From positions 1-62,463 of the forward strand of contig JAQBNI010000081.1 of the NCBI GenBank assembly GCA_028288625.1: a DNA stretch of 62,463 nucleotides, given 5' to 3'. Below, in pieces: positions 1-8,965 of the stretch. The DNA comes from Bacteroidota bacterium (GTDB lineage: Bacteria; Bacteroidota; Bacteroidia; Chitinophagales; JADIYW01). Numbering within the stretch: the stretch's first letter is position 1; each line of letters opens with the position of its first letter. Under the pieces are notes generated by a model that saw nothing but the letters and a program-made list of their open reading frames with translations, did not search any database and was not told the origin of the DNA. Made by a program: the position numbers and the translations under genes.

Positions 1-408
1 TATGACTGGACCGGGGATATAATGAATGATGCATGGGATCAGAAAAAAGCAATTTCAAAATTAAAAGTAAAAAAGAAAACACTAATCTGTGATGCCTTGC
101 TCGATCAGGATATTTTTGCCGGAGTAGGAAATATTATTAAGAATGAAGTATTATATCGTGTGAAGGTTCATCCCGAAAGTGTTGTAGAGAAAATTCCTGC
201 CGCTAAGATCAAAACCCTTGCGAAAGAATCACGCATTTATAGTTTTGAATTTTTAGAATGGAAAAAGCAATATGTTCTCCGTAAGCATTGGCTCGCACAC
301 ACCAAGAAAACATGTGAGAGATGCAAGCTTCCATTGATAAAAAAATATACAGGCGTCAATAAACGCCGTAGTTTTTTTTGCACGAACTGTCAAAAGCTTT
401 ATAAGTAA
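1..408 (+). CDS. Fpg/Nei family DNA glycosylase, C-terminal part (5' truncated)
   Basis: The reading frame is open from base 1 (residues YDWTGDIM precede the first internal ATG at 22), so the gene begins outside the window. The visible part holds the helix-two-turn-helix region (DQDIFAGVGNIIKNEVLY) that contacts DNA. It ends in a zinc finger of the form CERC...CTNC, the usual end of Fpg/Nei base-excision glycosylases. Family knowledge: these bifunctional enzymes remove oxidised bases and nick the abasic site. The catalytic N-terminal residues lie upstream and cannot be checked, so Fpg and Nei cannot be separated. The stop overlaps the next start by one base, so the two genes are probably co-transcribed. 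Confidence 0.85.
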   Translation, partial: YDWTGDIMNDAWDQKKAISKLKVKKKTLICDALLDQDIFAGVGNIIKNEVLYRVKVHPESVVEKIPAAKIKTLAKESRIYSFEFLEWKKQYVLRKHWLAHTKKTCERCKLPLIKKYTGVNKRRSFFCTNCQKLYK

Positions 409-1178
409 TGATCAACATTCGCACAGGATGCTCGGGGTTTTATAACAGGCACTGGAAAGGTGTATTTTATCCTGAAGGTATTCCGCAAAGTAAATGGTTT
501 GAGCATTACTGCGAACATTTTCAGACGCTGGAATTAAATACTACATTTTATAAGTTCCCAACGCCTGAGCGCTTAAAGCCATGGTTCAAAAAAAGTCCCG
601 ATGATTTTCTAATCTCTGTAAAAGCGCCGCGACTCATCACGCATTTTAAAAAATTAAAAGATTGCGAACGGCTGTTGAACGATTTTTATACAGCTTGTGA
701 AGCCGGATTGAAACATAAACTCTGCTGTACACTCTTCCAGCTGCCGCCGGGCATACCATACAGCGATGAAGTATTACAGCTGATCACAGAAGTGCTTTAT
801 CCGGATTTTAAGAACGTGGTTGAGTTCAGGCATGAAAGCTGGTGGAATAAAAAAGTATATAAAACCTTGGGTGAAAAAAACATTATTTTTTGCAGCGCCA
901 GCCACCCGAAATTACCTGAGGAAGTTGTTGTAAATTCTTCGACTGCCTATGTGCGGCTTCACGGAACTCCCGACATGTTTTATTCAAACTATGAAACTGA
1001 CAACTTAAAAAGCTTATATGATACGCTGAAGAAAAAGAAAAAATTGAAAGAGGCATTTGTGTATTTTAATAACACGGCAGGCATCGCAGGTATTCAGAAT
1101 GCTTTGGAATTTAAAAAGTTTGGTAGCCGTCTGACTACTAAGATTGGGAATAGACTGGCAGGTGGTCAGTACGGCTAA
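408..1178 (+). CDS. DUF72 (YecE-like) family protein
   Basis: This 256-residue protein opens with INIRTGCSGFYNRHWKGVFYP, followed by a WFEHYCEHFQTLELNTTFY block and an EFRHESWW motif. These are hallmarks of the DUF72/YecE TIM-barrel family. The C-terminal part carries AYVRLHGTPD and VYFNNTAG, also typical of the family. The biochemical role is unknown. Its ATG overlaps the stop of the upstream glycosylase (TAATG), which suggests translational coupling. Length is normal and no break is seen. Confidence 0.88.
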   Translation: MINIRTGCSGFYNRHWKGVFYPEGIPQSKWFEHYCEHFQTLELNTTFYKFPTPERLKPWFKKSPDDFLISVKAPRLITHFKKLKDCERLLNDFYTACEAGLKHKLCCTLFQLPPGIPYSDEVLQLITEVLYPDFKNVVEFRHESWWNKKVYKTLGEKNIIFCSASHPKLPEEVVVNSSTAYVRLHGTPDMFYSNYETDNLKSLYDTLKKKKKLKEAFVYFNNTAGIAGIQNALEFKKFGSRLTTKIGNRLAGGQYG

Positions 1179-1291
1179 AATATGAGTTCTCATATCACGC
1201 CGTCATTCTGAGCACCGTGAAAAATCTGTTCGATAACGGCTGGGATTAAAATGTTCTATTAGATGATAATGTTGAAGATAGTACAATGGAA

Positions 1292-1384
1292 GAAGCGCGG
1301 CATGGCAAAAACAGCGGAGCAATTGTTTTTGCCTTGTCTTTTTTGGTTACTTTTTTTGACTAAGAAAAAAAGTAACGAAACTCG
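1292..1384 (+). repeat. Composite two-hairpin intergenic repeat, copy A
   Basis: A 9-bp stem (GGCAAAAAC at 1304-1312 with GTTTTTGCC at 1325-1333) is followed by a second, 12-bp stem (GTTACTTTTTTT at 1346-1357 with its complement at 1365-1376), then ACTCG. The same arrangement occurs in inverse orientation at 49884-49990. This suggests a dispersed non-coding repeat family. No open reading frame of note lies in this gap. Confidence 0.6.
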
Positions 1385-1459
1385 AATTATTGCAAATGGG
1401 AAATAATGTAACCCGACCATAATAATACTAGGGAAGAAGAAATTAGAAGAGAAATAAAT

Positions 1460-1909
1460 TTACAGCAGTTCATTCTCATCAACCTCGGAAGAAAGAGAAG
1501 GTGTAAATTGCTGCACCTCGGAGTGATCTGATGATTTAAAACCAACAGATTTTGCAAGACCCATGACAGACCGTACCAAACCGCTGATCATTTTCTGTAT
1601 CTCATGCGCATTTTCCATAAATACGGTAGTATCATAATATTTGAGATCCCGCGTCAGCAGCAGTAAATAATAAACATCGTTCAACGCGGATTGTGCATCA
1701 TTGTACAGCCTCACCTTATCCTGTTTATTGCGCTTTTGAAATCCTTCACAAATAGCGGCAGCAACTGCAGAAGAAGTGCGTTTTAATTGGTCAGCTAAAG
1801 AATGTTCTTGAGAAGGAAAGTCAGCTGTGATTTTATAAATATTCAATACCAGCTGGTGTGCTTTTTTCCAGACATTTAAATCGAGAAAGGTTTGTATTCT
1901 TTCTTCCAT
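1460..1909 (-). CDS. Four-helix-bundle protein (23S rRNA intervening-sequence family)
   Basis: This 149-residue protein has the N-terminal signature FLDLNVWKKAHQLVLNIYK, the central QLKRTSSAVAAAICEGFQKR and the YLLLLTRDLKY segment of the four-helix-bundle family often annotated as S23 ribosomal or IVS-encoded protein. Here it is a free-standing chromosomal gene, not inside an rRNA. Its cellular function is not established. It is monocistronic on the minus strand. The C-terminal tail after residue 125 is low in conserved features. Confidence 0.8.
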   Translation of the reverse strand: MEERIQTFLDLNVWKKAHQLVLNIYKITADFPSQEHSLADQLKRTSSAVAAAICEGFQKRNKQDKVRLYNDAQSALNDVYYLLLLTRDLKYYDTTVFMENAHEIQKMISGLVRSVMGLAKSVGFKSSDHSEVQQFTPSLSSEVDENELL

Positions 1910-2054
1910 AATGTCAATTTACATGACAATTTATGCAAATAAAATAACAAATGCTAATTTATTGGTATATGTGTACAGAACACACCCCATTTTGAGCTAC
2001 TTATATTAAAAAAAATGCTAATGAACTGTATTTTACACCTGGATTTAACATTAT

Positions 2055-2079
2055 TTTGGAATTGAAAGGTGTATATTTG
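2055..2079 (+). promoter_or_regulatory. Bacteroidota-type promoter
   Basis: A TATATTTG element (2072-2079) matches the TAnnTTTG -7 consensus of Bacteroidota. A TTTG at 2055-2058 lies upstream, with spacing shorter than ideal. The promoter lies just before the TetR-like operator at 2086-2106. It argues that the first gene starts at ATG 2113 and not at the TTG at 2056. Confidence 0.5.
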
Positions 2080-2085
2080 CAACAT

Positions 2086-2106
2086 ACTCAAACGTTCACT
2101 CGTTTA
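2086..2106. promoter_or_regulatory. TetR-like operator palindrome
   Basis: An AACG-N6-CGTT palindrome (2091-2104) sits between the -7 element and the ATG at 2113, where a repressor would block transcription. Its left flank ACTCAAACG and the TTCACTC core are shared with the box at 60681-60700. No TetR gene is visible in the window. Confidence 0.45.
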
Positions 2107-2112
2107 AATAGT

Positions 2113-2334
2113 ATGAAACTCATGGAAAAAATACTGCACTTTATTGGCAATTTCCCAACTCTTTTATCAGGAGTTTATTCTCAGAAGGACATGGATAGTT
2201 CAAACCAAATGAAAGGACTTCCTTATACTGGTGGATATGCTGATGATAGAAATAATATGAGAAATGATGGTAGAAATATCTGCCAAGATATGAGTATATC
2301 TCTTGACGACTACAAGTCAAAGCGCTCATTTTAG
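2113..2334 (+). CDS. Small hypothetical protein
   Basis: This is a 73-residue frame from ATG 2113, with no recognised domain. A longer version from TTG 2056 would overlap the promoter and operator, so the ATG is preferred. It ends 6 bases before the DUF2335-like gene, consistent with one transcript. The composition (several Met, Asn and Gly; a hydrophilic second half) gives no clear fold. It may be a real leader gene of the cassette or a decayed remnant. Confidence 0.4.
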   Translation: MKLMEKILHFIGNFPTLLSGVYSQKDMDSSNQMKGLPYTGGYADDRNNMRNDGRNICQDMSISLDDYKSKRSF

Positions 2335-2340
2335 TATCTA

Positions 2341-2775
2341 ATGACCAAACACAAAAAGACTACTAAGCAAACTCAGGTTTCCAGACAGGGTGCCGTTGGT
2401 CATCAATTAGAGCGCACAGAAGAAATAGACGATAGTAGTTTACTCCCCGAAGCAGAAGAAATAGAAAGACTTAGTAATATCGATCCTGATATTATGAATT
2501 GGCTAAAGGCACGCGCAGAAAAAGAACAAGACTTTCGGCATACTTATAATACTGAAAGAGTTCGTGTTTTTGATAGCACAAGAAAGGGTGAATTTTGGCT
2601 TAATTTCTTTGGGCTATCTTTCGCCTATACCTTTCTCCTATTGATTGCAGGATTGTCTTTCCTGCTTATTTGTAAAGGCGAAATAATTACTGGAAGTATT
2701 TTTAGTGGCGGATTTGTTATAGCAATTATTGGTATCTTAATTACACGGAACACTAACAAACCCAAAGATCAATAG
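2341..2775 (+). CDS. DUF2335-like small membrane protein
   Basis: The 144-residue protein has a hydrophilic N-terminal half with IDPDIMNWLKARAEKEQDFRH, followed by two membrane helices (about residues 87-110 and 115-135) and a short charged tail. This matches the layout of the DUF2335 predicted membrane proteins, which have no established function and are often small accessory-region genes. It lies between two other small frames (2113-2334 and 2777-2929), apparently in one operon behind a TetR-like operator. Confidence 0.65.
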   Translation: MTKHKKTTKQTQVSRQGAVGHQLERTEEIDDSSLLPEAEEIERLSNIDPDIMNWLKARAEKEQDFRHTYNTERVRVFDSTRKGEFWLNFFGLSFAYTFLLLIAGLSFLLICKGEIITGSIFSGGFVIAIIGILITRNTNKPKDQ

Positions 2776-2776
2776 T

Positions 2777-2929
2777 ATGCCTAAAAAAGAAAAAACTTCA
2801 ATGGAAAAATTGACTGCTGGTTATGAGAAGTTCATAAAGGGAAAGAAATTAAATAAAGATGGTAAACAGTCGTTTGAGGAAGTAATAAAAAAAACTGTTA
2901 CTAAGCAACAACAACCCGATTCAAAATAG
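2777..2929 (+). CDS. Very small basic hypothetical protein
   Basis: This 50-residue frame starts at ATG 2777, one base after the TAG of the DUF2335-like gene. The product is lysine-rich and soluble (MPKKEKTSMEKLTAGYEKF at its start), with no membrane segment. Tight coupling and well-formed amphipathic composition support a real gene. Function is unknown. It might be a partner of the membrane protein encoded just upstream. Confidence 0.55.
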   Translation: MPKKEKTSMEKLTAGYEKFIKGKKLNKDGKQSFEEVIKKTVTKQQQPDSK

Positions 2930-3272
2930 TATCAAACATTTTATCCTGACTATTGCGGTGCATATCTAAACGCACATTCATCAACATATTTTTGCAAATG
3001 AGTTGTAGACACTTGTATATGAGTTCCTTTTTGATAGTTCTTTTCAATTGTGACCAAAAGCCTTCGAAAGTCATTTTTATAAAGTTATTTGACATTTATT
3101 CACCCGATGAGCTTTCAAAAGTTTTATGTATATCTCACAGATATATCAATAAGATTCAAGAACCACATCAAATTAAAGGGTTAAAAAATAGTGGTATAAT
3201 TTAGAAGACAAAATAGCGGCAATTTAGCTATTTTTATATTTCCCCTTGTGTCTTGAATACATATATACCAAC
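2930..3272. other. Gene-poor gap
   Basis: About 340 bases separate the small-protein cassette from the stop of accC. Short frames exist on both strands (for example 2953-3204 on the plus strand), but none has recognisable domains or a convincing start. No clear hairpin terminator or RNA gene was seen. Confidence 0.5.
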
Positions 3273-4751
3273 TTATTCTAATCTGTTTGTCCGCCAATCC
3301 GATCTTTTTTCGAAGTTTCCACTCTCAGAAACCCTGAAAGTATGATCTTTTTCATCGAATAATTTAGCTGCCACAACGGCTGCAAGCATAAGCTCTTCTT
3401 CATCTGCTTTTTCAGGATGAAAATACTTTTCTACAAAGCCTGTATCAAAATTTCCACTTACGAAAGCCGGGTGGTTCAGGACAAATGTTCCAAACGGCAA
3501 TGTGGTTTTTACACCAACGATCTTATAATCTTCAATAGCTGATTTAAGTTTTTCAATTGCTTCCGTCCTGTCCTTTCCATGCGCTACAAGTTTAGCGATC
3601 ATCGGATCATAATAGATCGGGATATCCATGCCTTGTTCAAATCCGTCATCAACACGAATGCCTTCACCTTTTGGTGTCTCGTATATTTCCAGCCTACCGA
3701 TATCAGGTAAAAAAGTATTCTCCGGATCTTCCGCATACACACGAAGCTCAATTGCATGCCCTTTAATTTTCAAATCATTTTGCGTGAAAGATATTTTTTC
3801 ACCACGCGCAATATTAATTTGCTCGCGTACAAGGTCGACACCTGTGATCATTTCCGTTACAGGATGTTCAACCTGCAAGCGAGTATTCATTTCCAAAAAA
3901 TAAAATTCAAGTTTATCGTTCACAATAAACTCAACAGTGCCCGCACCGAGATAATTCACTGCTTGAGCTACCTTCACTGCGGCTTCGCCCATCTTCTTTC
4001 TCAGCTGCTGTGTTAATACAGCACTCGGCGCTTCTTCCACTACTTTCTGATGGCGGCGCTGAACCGAACAATCTCTTTCAAAAAGATAAACGATATTGCC
4101 GTGACTGTCGCCCAACACTTGTATTTCTATATGTTTCGGTGAAGTGACAAATTTTTCAATGAACACACTTCCGTCTCCAAATGCAGAAGTTGCTTCTGAT
4201 ATTGCCGACTTCATCTGCTGTTCAAATTCTTCCGTGTTATTTACGACGCGCATACCTTTTCCGCCGCCGCCTGCAGAAGCTTTTATTAAAACAGGGAAAC
4301 CAATTTCATTAGCTAATTTTTTTGCCTTGCTGATGTCTGTAACCGGCTGATCAGTTCCAGGCACAAGCGGTACGTCGAATTTCGATACGGCTTGTTTTGC
4401 AGCCAGCTTACTGCCCATCACTTCAATGGCATTTACGGAAGGACCGATAAAAATAATTTTGTTTTGTTCGCACGCTTTCGCAAACACAGCATTCTCACTC
4501 AAAAAGCCATAACCCGGATGAACGCCGTCGACATGCAATTTTTTACACACATAGATGATCGTATCAATTTTTAAATAAGAATCCCTGGAGGGAGGTGGAC
4601 CAACACAAACAGCTTCATCTGCAAAGCGCACATGCGGTGAGTTTCGGTCTGCTTCAGAATAAATAGCCACTGTAGCAATGCCCATTTGTTTACACGTGCG
4701 CATTACGCGCAATGCGATCTCCCCGCGATTTGCTATCAGAATTTTCTTCAT
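3273..4751 (-). CDS. accC: Acetyl-CoA carboxylase biotin carboxylase subunit
   Basis: The protein (492 residues) performs the ATP- and bicarbonate-dependent carboxylation of biotin. It begins with the biotin carboxylase N-domain (KKILIANRGEIALRVMR). The ATP-grasp glycine loop GGGGKGMR is at about 161-168, ERDCSVQRRHQKVVEEAP at about 226-243 and EMNTRLQVEHPVTE at about 287-300, all intact. It is some 40 residues longer than the typical 450, because of a C-terminal extension after SGNFDTGFVEKYF. No biotin carboxyl-carrier gene is adjacent, so it could also serve a related acyl-CoA carboxylase. The gene is 23 bases upstream of the NlpC lipoprotein gene's stop, in the same direction. Confidence 0.9.
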   Translation of the reverse strand: MKKILIANRGEIALRVMRTCKQMGIATVAIYSEADRNSPHVRFADEAVCVGPPPSRDSYLKIDTIIYVCKKLHVDGVHPGYGFLSENAVFAKACEQNKIIFIGPSVNAIEVMGSKLAAKQAVSKFDVPLVPGTDQPVTDISKAKKLANEIGFPVLIKASAGGGGKGMRVVNNTEEFEQQMKSAISEATSAFGDGSVFIEKFVTSPKHIEIQVLGDSHGNIVYLFERDCSVQRRHQKVVEEAPSAVLTQQLRKKMGEAAVKVAQAVNYLGAGTVEFIVNDKLEFYFLEMNTRLQVEHPVTEMITGVDLVREQINIARGEKISFTQNDLKIKGHAIELRVYAEDPENTFLPDIGRLEIYETPKGEGIRVDDGFEQGMDIPIYYDPMIAKLVAHGKDRTEAIEKLKSAIEDYKIVGVKTTLPFGTFVLNHPAFVSGNFDTGFVEKYFHPEKADEEELMLAAVVAAKLFDEKDHTFRVSESGNFEKRSDWRTNRLE

Positions 4752-4774
4752 CGAGCAAAGATAAAGTTTATCTT

Positions 4775-5338
4775 CTAATCAACCACTCTTACGATCTTTA
4801 AAAAGCGCTGGGAATAATATGCATCGGAAAGCTTTGAGATGGTCACACCCTTCGCTTTTCCGGAAGAACCATGGATAAAGGTGATATCATCACGGTTTTT
4901 ATCTAAAATAATTCCAACATGCCCGCCTGTTTTTTGCGTAGCATCCGTACCGGTAAATACAATGACGTCTCCTTTTTGCGCATCATGTTCGTTTACCTGT
5001 TCGCCGTAATTCATATAATCCCGGGAAGAACGTGGCACCGGAACTTTGAAATGCTGAAATACATAATATACAAAACCGGAGCAATCGAGTCCGCCGTTTT
5101 TTGGATCTGCGGAAGCATATTTATAAGGCGTTCCCAGTTGCTGTTTTGCAAAATAAAGTAAACCGTCAATGTCGAAATTTCCCTTACGTGCCGGTGATGG
5201 TGTTTCTCTTTTCGTTTCCGTTCGCGCAACGGATTTATATTTCGTTTTGGTCGTGGTTTTTTTTGCACCGGTGCAACATGGAAAAAGCAATACGACGCTA
5301 AATAGTATAATAGGATGGATGATCTTCTTCGTTTTCAT
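4775..5338 (-). CDS. NlpC/P60 (C40) family lipoprotein
   Basis: This 187-residue protein has a lipoprotein signal with a cysteine at 21-22 (LLFPCC), then a basic Thr/Lys-rich linker. The NlpC/P60 peptidase domain follows, with catalytic Cys86 in LDCSGFVYYVF, His140 in GGHVGIIL and a third polar residue in FIHGSS. Family knowledge: these are gamma-D-glutamyl-diamino-acid endopeptidases of peptidoglycan stem peptides. It probably acts in the periplasm on the inner face of the outer membrane. Confidence 0.88.
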   Translation of the reverse strand: MKTKKIIHPIILFSVVLLFPCCTGAKKTTTKTKYKSVARTETKRETPSPARKGNFDIDGLLYFAKQQLGTPYKYASADPKNGGLDCSGFVYYVFQHFKVPVPRSSRDYMNYGEQVNEHDAQKGDVIVFTGTDATQKTGGHVGIILDKNRDDITFIHGSSGKAKGVTISKLSDAYYSQRFLKIVRVVD

Positions 5339-5380
5339 ATAAAAGGTTTAGCTCAAATATTATTATGGGTAAAAATAGTT

Positions 5381-5388
5381 TAATTTTG
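5381..5388 (+). promoter_or_regulatory. TAnnTTTG promoter element
   Basis: TAATTTTG lies five bases before the ATG at 5394. A matching -33 element was not found, and the short distance implies a leaderless or very short-leader transcript. It would drive the GNAT-ccmB-ccmC run. Confidence 0.35.
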
Positions 5389-5393
5389 CAGGC

Positions 5394-5861
5394 ATGGCAG
5401 CCTATGAATTTCAACAGGATGGGTATATCCTCTCAACAGATAAAAATTTGTTGCAGGTGGAAATTATTCATTCTTTTTTATCACATAAATCTTATTGGGC
5501 AAAAGACGTACCAAAAAATATTGTAGAAAAAGGAATTTCAAATTCTTTGTGTTTCGGCGTTTATAAAGAAGATGTACAGGTTGGCTTCGCCCGTGTGATT
5601 TCCGACTATGCCACGTTTGCATATTTATGTGATGTTTTTATTTTGGAAGAGTATCGCGGAAAGGGGTTGTCGAAATGGTTAATGGAAAAAGTGATGCAGC
5701 ACCCGGAGCTTCAGAATTTACGGCGCTTTATGCTGGGTACTCGCGATGCGCACGAGCTGTACAGGAAGTTTGGTTTCCGCGAACCGGATAATGCCTGCAA
5801 TAACATGGAGATCCGGATACCTGATATTTACACACAAATGCAAATCAAGAATGCTCAGTAA
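5394..5861 (+). CDS. GNAT family N-acetyltransferase
   Basis: This 155-residue protein has the GNAT acetyl-CoA binding motif A in LCDVFILEEYRGKGLSKWL (about residues 81-99, RGKG pyrophosphate loop). The C-terminal RDAHELYRKFGF motif B is followed by a final strand. The substrate is not predictable; the family acetylates small-molecule amines or protein N-termini. Its end overlaps the start of ccmB by 11 bases, indicating a shared transcript, although no functional link to cytochrome maturation is known. Confidence 0.85.
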   Translation: MAAYEFQQDGYILSTDKNLLQVEIIHSFLSHKSYWAKDVPKNIVEKGISNSLCFGVYKEDVQVGFARVISDYATFAYLCDVFILEEYRGKGLSKWLMEKVMQHPELQNLRRFMLGTRDAHELYRKFGFREPDNACNNMEIRIPDIYTQMQIKNAQ

Positions 5862-6504
5862 TATTTTTCGACTTGTAAAAAAAGAAGTTCAGCTGGAATG
5901 GCGGCAGAAAACTGCGCTCGGTACAATTTTTATTTATGTGATAGGAACAAGCTTTTTGATTTACCTCGTTTTCCAGGGAAATATTACCATACCCACATGG
6001 ATCGCATTGTTCTGGATCATTGCATTATTTACAACAGTAAATGCAGTTTCCAAATCGTTTGTAAAAGATGCCAACGAACAATTTTATTATTTAAGGTCGA
6101 TTGCAACGCCGCTGGAGATCATCTTTTCAAAAATTATTTATAATGCACTTTTAATAACCATACTTTCCCTGGTAATTTATCTGGTGATGATCTTATTCTT
6201 CAATGAAAATATAAATGATAAAATATTATTCCTGGTTACAATTATTTTAGGATCGATCGGCTTTTCAAATTTATTTACTTTATTATCTGCAATCACTGCG
6301 CGCACGCAAAATTTTGTGCTGCTTGCCATTTTAGGTTTTCCGATCATACTCCCTTTATTATTGTTAATTGTAAAGTTGAGCGGCTTATCTGATTTTGCCA
6401 TTCAGCAAAAAGATATTTATTTAAGCCTTGGAGCAATAGGATTGTTAGATGTGATTACCCTCATTCTTTCAGTCATTTTGTTTCCGTATATTTGGCGCGA
6501 TTAA
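5851..6504 (+). CDS. ccmB: Heme exporter protein CcmB
   Basis: The 217-residue integral membrane protein opens with the conserved FRLVKKEVQLEWRQK segment and has about six hydrophobic helices, matching CcmB of the cytochrome c maturation system. CcmB is the membrane subunit of the CcmAB heme-release transporter in the inner membrane. The ATG at 5851 gives the usual length; the same frame is open further upstream inside the GNAT gene, but that would add about 35 unrelated residues. ccmC follows 12 bases after the stop. ccmA is not nearby. Confidence 0.88.
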   Translation: MLSNIFRLVKKEVQLEWRQKTALGTIFIYVIGTSFLIYLVFQGNITIPTWIALFWIIALFTTVNAVSKSFVKDANEQFYYLRSIATPLEIIFSKIIYNALLITILSLVIYLVMILFFNENINDKILFLVTIILGSIGFSNLFTLLSAITARTQNFVLLAILGFPIILPLLLLIVKLSGLSDFAIQQKDIYLSLGAIGLLDVITLILSVILFPYIWRD

Positions 6505-6516
6505 TTGAAGAGAAGT

Positions 6517-7191
6517 ATGAAGAACTGGTGGAAATATGTTTGTGTGATCCTGTTGTTGTATACAATCGTGATGGGTTTTGCAGGACCTATTCCTCCATTG
6601 AATATTCTCGAGCAATCCATTCGCAATTTATATTTTCATGTTCCGATGTGGTTCAGCATGATGGCGTTGATGCTGGCATCTACTATATTCAGCATTCGCT
6701 ATTTAAGCCGGCAAAAAATTGAAGATGACATCAAAGCTTCTGCATGCGCGCAGGTTGGATTTGTTTTCGGCATACTCGGAATTATTACAGGCTCATTATG
6801 GGCACGCGTAACATGGGGCGCGTGGTGGGTTTTCCAGGAAATAAAATTGAATGGAGCTGCAGCCGCATTATTAGTGTATGCTGCTTATTTTATTTTGCGC
6901 GGCTCTTTTGATGATGAAGAAAAGAAAGCGCGCTTTTCAGCAGTGTACTCCATTTTTGCATTTGTGATGTTTATGGTCCTGATCAATGTGATCCCACGCA
7001 TCAGTAATTCATCCCTGCATCCCGGCAATGGCGGAAATCCGGGCTTCAACAGCTACGATCTCGACAGCAACCTGCGTATGGTATTTTATCCCGCAGTGAT
7101 GGGCTGGATATTATTATCTGCATGGATCACATCACTGATTATAAGGATGCAAAAAATATTCAGAAAAATTCATCAGCTGGATATAGAATAA
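6517..7191 (+). CDS. ccmC: Cytochrome c biogenesis protein CcmC (heme handling)
   Basis: This is a 224-residue, six-helix membrane protein. It carries the periplasmic tryptophan-rich WWD-type motif (RVTWGAWWVFQEIKL) and the two expected histidines (YFHVPMW near residue 40 and NSSLHPGN near residue 165). CcmC binds heme and passes it to CcmE. A TTG at 6505 is in frame but would leave no gap to ccmB, so the ATG at 6517, preceded by GAAGAGAAG, is preferred. It is followed by a CcmD-like gene. Confidence 0.9.
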   Translation: MKNWWKYVCVILLLYTIVMGFAGPIPPLNILEQSIRNLYFHVPMWFSMMALMLASTIFSIRYLSRQKIEDDIKASACAQVGFVFGILGIITGSLWARVTWGAWWVFQEIKLNGAAAALLVYAAYFILRGSFDDEEKKARFSAVYSIFAFVMFMVLINVIPRISNSSLHPGNGGNPGFNSYDLDSNLRMVFYPAVMGWILLSAWITSLIIRMQKIFRKIHQLDIE

Positions 7192-7215
7192 TTATTATCG
7201 ATATAAATTACAGAC

Positions 7216-7428
7216 ATGTCTAAAAAATCTGCTTTTTTAATTCTACTTTTCGCGTGCTTTTATAAAATGCTGGATGCAAAAACAACTACAGTTGCAGATA
7301 AACTCATGGAACAAAATAAATTATATGCTGTTATTGCAGTACTGGCAGTAATTATGCTGGGTATTTTCATCTTCCTGTTTTATCTCGAGAGAAAAATAAA
7401 AAAGCTGGAAGAAGAAGTAAAAAATTAA
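7216..7428 (+). CDS. ccmD: CcmD-like small membrane protein
   Basis: This 70-residue protein has an N-terminal hydrophobic signal-like segment, a short periplasmic stretch ([17 protein letters not shown]), one central membrane helix (about residues 35-56) and a charged coiled tail ([11 protein letters not shown]). The layout and position directly after ccmC match the CcmD family, which helps release holo-CcmE from CcmC. Sequence conservation is low in this family, so the symbol rests mainly on context. gdhA starts 3 bases after its stop. Confidence 0.7.
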   Translation: MSKKSAFLILLFACFYKMLDAKTTTVADKLMEQNKLYAVIAVLAVIMLGIFIFLFYLERKIKKLEEEVKN

Positions 7429-7430
7429 TT

Positions 7431-8840
7431 ATGGATGACATTAAATTTTTTCAGAACGTACAAACCTACGTCGACCAGGCAGCAAGCTTCACACAATTTC
7501 CTAAAGGATTAATAGATCAGATCAAGGCATGCAATGCTGTTTACCAGATCAACTTTCCTGTAAAAATTGGGAATGATATCCAGGTGATAGAAGCATATCG
7601 TGTGCAGCATAGTCACCATAAATTGCCAACGAAGGGCGGTATCCGTTACAGCGATATGGTGAACCAGGATGAAGTAATGGCACTCGCTGCATTGATGACC
7701 TATAAATGTTCCGTGGTGGATGTTCCGTTCGGCGGTGCAAAGGGGGGAATTAAGATCAACCCGAAAAATTACACGGAAGAACAACTCGAAAAAATTACGC
7801 GTCGTTATACTTTTGAATTAATTAAGAAAGGATTTATCGGGCCGTCGCAGGATGTGCCTGCTCCCGATTATGGAACAGGCGAACGCGAAATGAGCTGGAT
7901 CGTTGATACTTATATTCAGTTCAATCCAACACAGATCGATGCTGCCGGATGCGTTACCGGAAAACCGATCTCACAAGGCGGTGTACAAGGCAGAACGGAA
8001 GCTACAGGAAGAGGTGTTTATTATGGTTTAAAGCAAGCCTGCAGTCATGCAGACGATATGAAAAAAATAGGCTTGTCAACAGGCATCGAAGGAAAAAAAG
8101 TGATCGTGCAGGGCTTTGGAAATGTGGGCTATCATACCGCGCGGGTGATGGCAGAAAATGGCGCGATCATTGTTGGTATTGCTGAATATGAAGGGGGTTT
8201 GTATAATGCGAAAGGAATTGATATTGAAGATCTGAAAACCTTTCAGTTACAGAATAATACGATCCGGAATTATCCGAAAGCGAAATTTGTAAAACAGTCG
8301 AATGTGCTGATGGAACACGAGTGCGATATTCTTGTGCCTGCAGCTTTGGAAAACCAGATCACAAAAGAAAATGCACCGCGCATAAAAGCAAAAATAATCG
8401 GTGAGGGTGCAAATGGTCCGATCACACCGGATGCTGAACAAATCCTTTTAAAAAACGGATCCCTTATCGTAGCAGATTTATACTTAAATGCGGGTGGTGT
8501 TACGGTTTCTTATTTTGAGTGGCTGAAAAATTTATCGCACGTAAGCTTCGGCAGGCTTGATCATCGCTTCCAGGAATTTTCATTTAATTCTTTGATGAAT
8601 ATGATCGAAAGAAATACAGGAAGAAAAATATCCGATCAGGACCGTAAGATCGTTCATGGAGCAAGTGAACTAGACCTTGTTCGTTCAGGTTTGGAAGACA
8701 CGATGATCAATGCTTATGAAAATATCCATGAAATATGGAAACAGCATAAAAGCAAAAAAATGAGTTTCAGGACTGCCGCATATGTAAATGCTCTGAATAA
8801 GATCGGCGCTGCCTACATGGAATTGGGCGTATTCCCTTAA
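7431..8840 (+). CDS. gdhA: Glutamate dehydrogenase (Glu/Leu/Phe/Val family)
   Basis: This 469-residue protein interconverts glutamate and 2-oxoglutarate plus ammonia. It carries LPTKGGIRY (substrate Lys about 68) and the catalytic-lysine block [13 protein letters not shown] (Lys about 104). The Rossmann dinucleotide fingerprint [10 protein letters not shown] lies in the C-terminal half, and [13 protein letters not shown] follows it. Cofactor preference cannot be read safely. The gene begins 3 bases after ccmD, so it may be transcribed with the ccm genes. Confidence 0.92.
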   Translation: MDDIKFFQNVQTYVDQAASFTQFPKGLIDQIKACNAVYQINFPVKIGNDIQVIEAYRVQHSHHKLPTKGGIRYSDMVNQDEVMALAALMTYKCSVVDVPFGGAKGGIKINPKNYTEEQLEKITRRYTFELIKKGFIGPSQDVPAPDYGTGEREMSWIVDTYIQFNPTQIDAAGCVTGKPISQGGVQGRTEATGRGVYYGLKQACSHADDMKKIGLSTGIEGKKVIVQGFGNVGYHTARVMAENGAIIVGIAEYEGGLYNAKGIDIEDLKTFQLQNNTIRNYPKAKFVKQSNVLMEHECDILVPAALENQITKENAPRIKAKIIGEGANGPITPDAEQILLKNGSLIVADLYLNAGGVTVSYFEWLKNLSHVSFGRLDHRFQEFSFNSLMNMIERNTGRKISDQDRKIVHGASELDLVRSGLEDTMINAYENIHEIWKQHKSKKMSFRTAAYVNALNKIGAAYMELGVFP

Positions 8841-8965
8841 TTAGGTTGCAGTTATCCACAAGTATGAATAGAATACAGGTGTCCCACGCCTTTCATTTCC
8901 CTAATTTTACTTTGCTAAGCTCTATAATACACAAATAGAGGATTTCTGGTATTAAAATTAGTAAC

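Noticed and set aside
1201..1240. GTCATTCTGAGC-type sequence resembling widespread short repeats
   Set aside because: Only one clear copy is in the window (a weak partial at 56136-56160), so a repeat family cannot be supported here.
2056..2112. TTG start extending the first small gene
   Set aside because: This stretch carries the -7 promoter element and the operator palindrome, so it should not be coding.
2953..3204. 83-residue plus-strand frame between the small-protein cassette and accC
   Set aside because: No recognisable domain, no promoter or start context, and an equally open antisense frame overlaps it.
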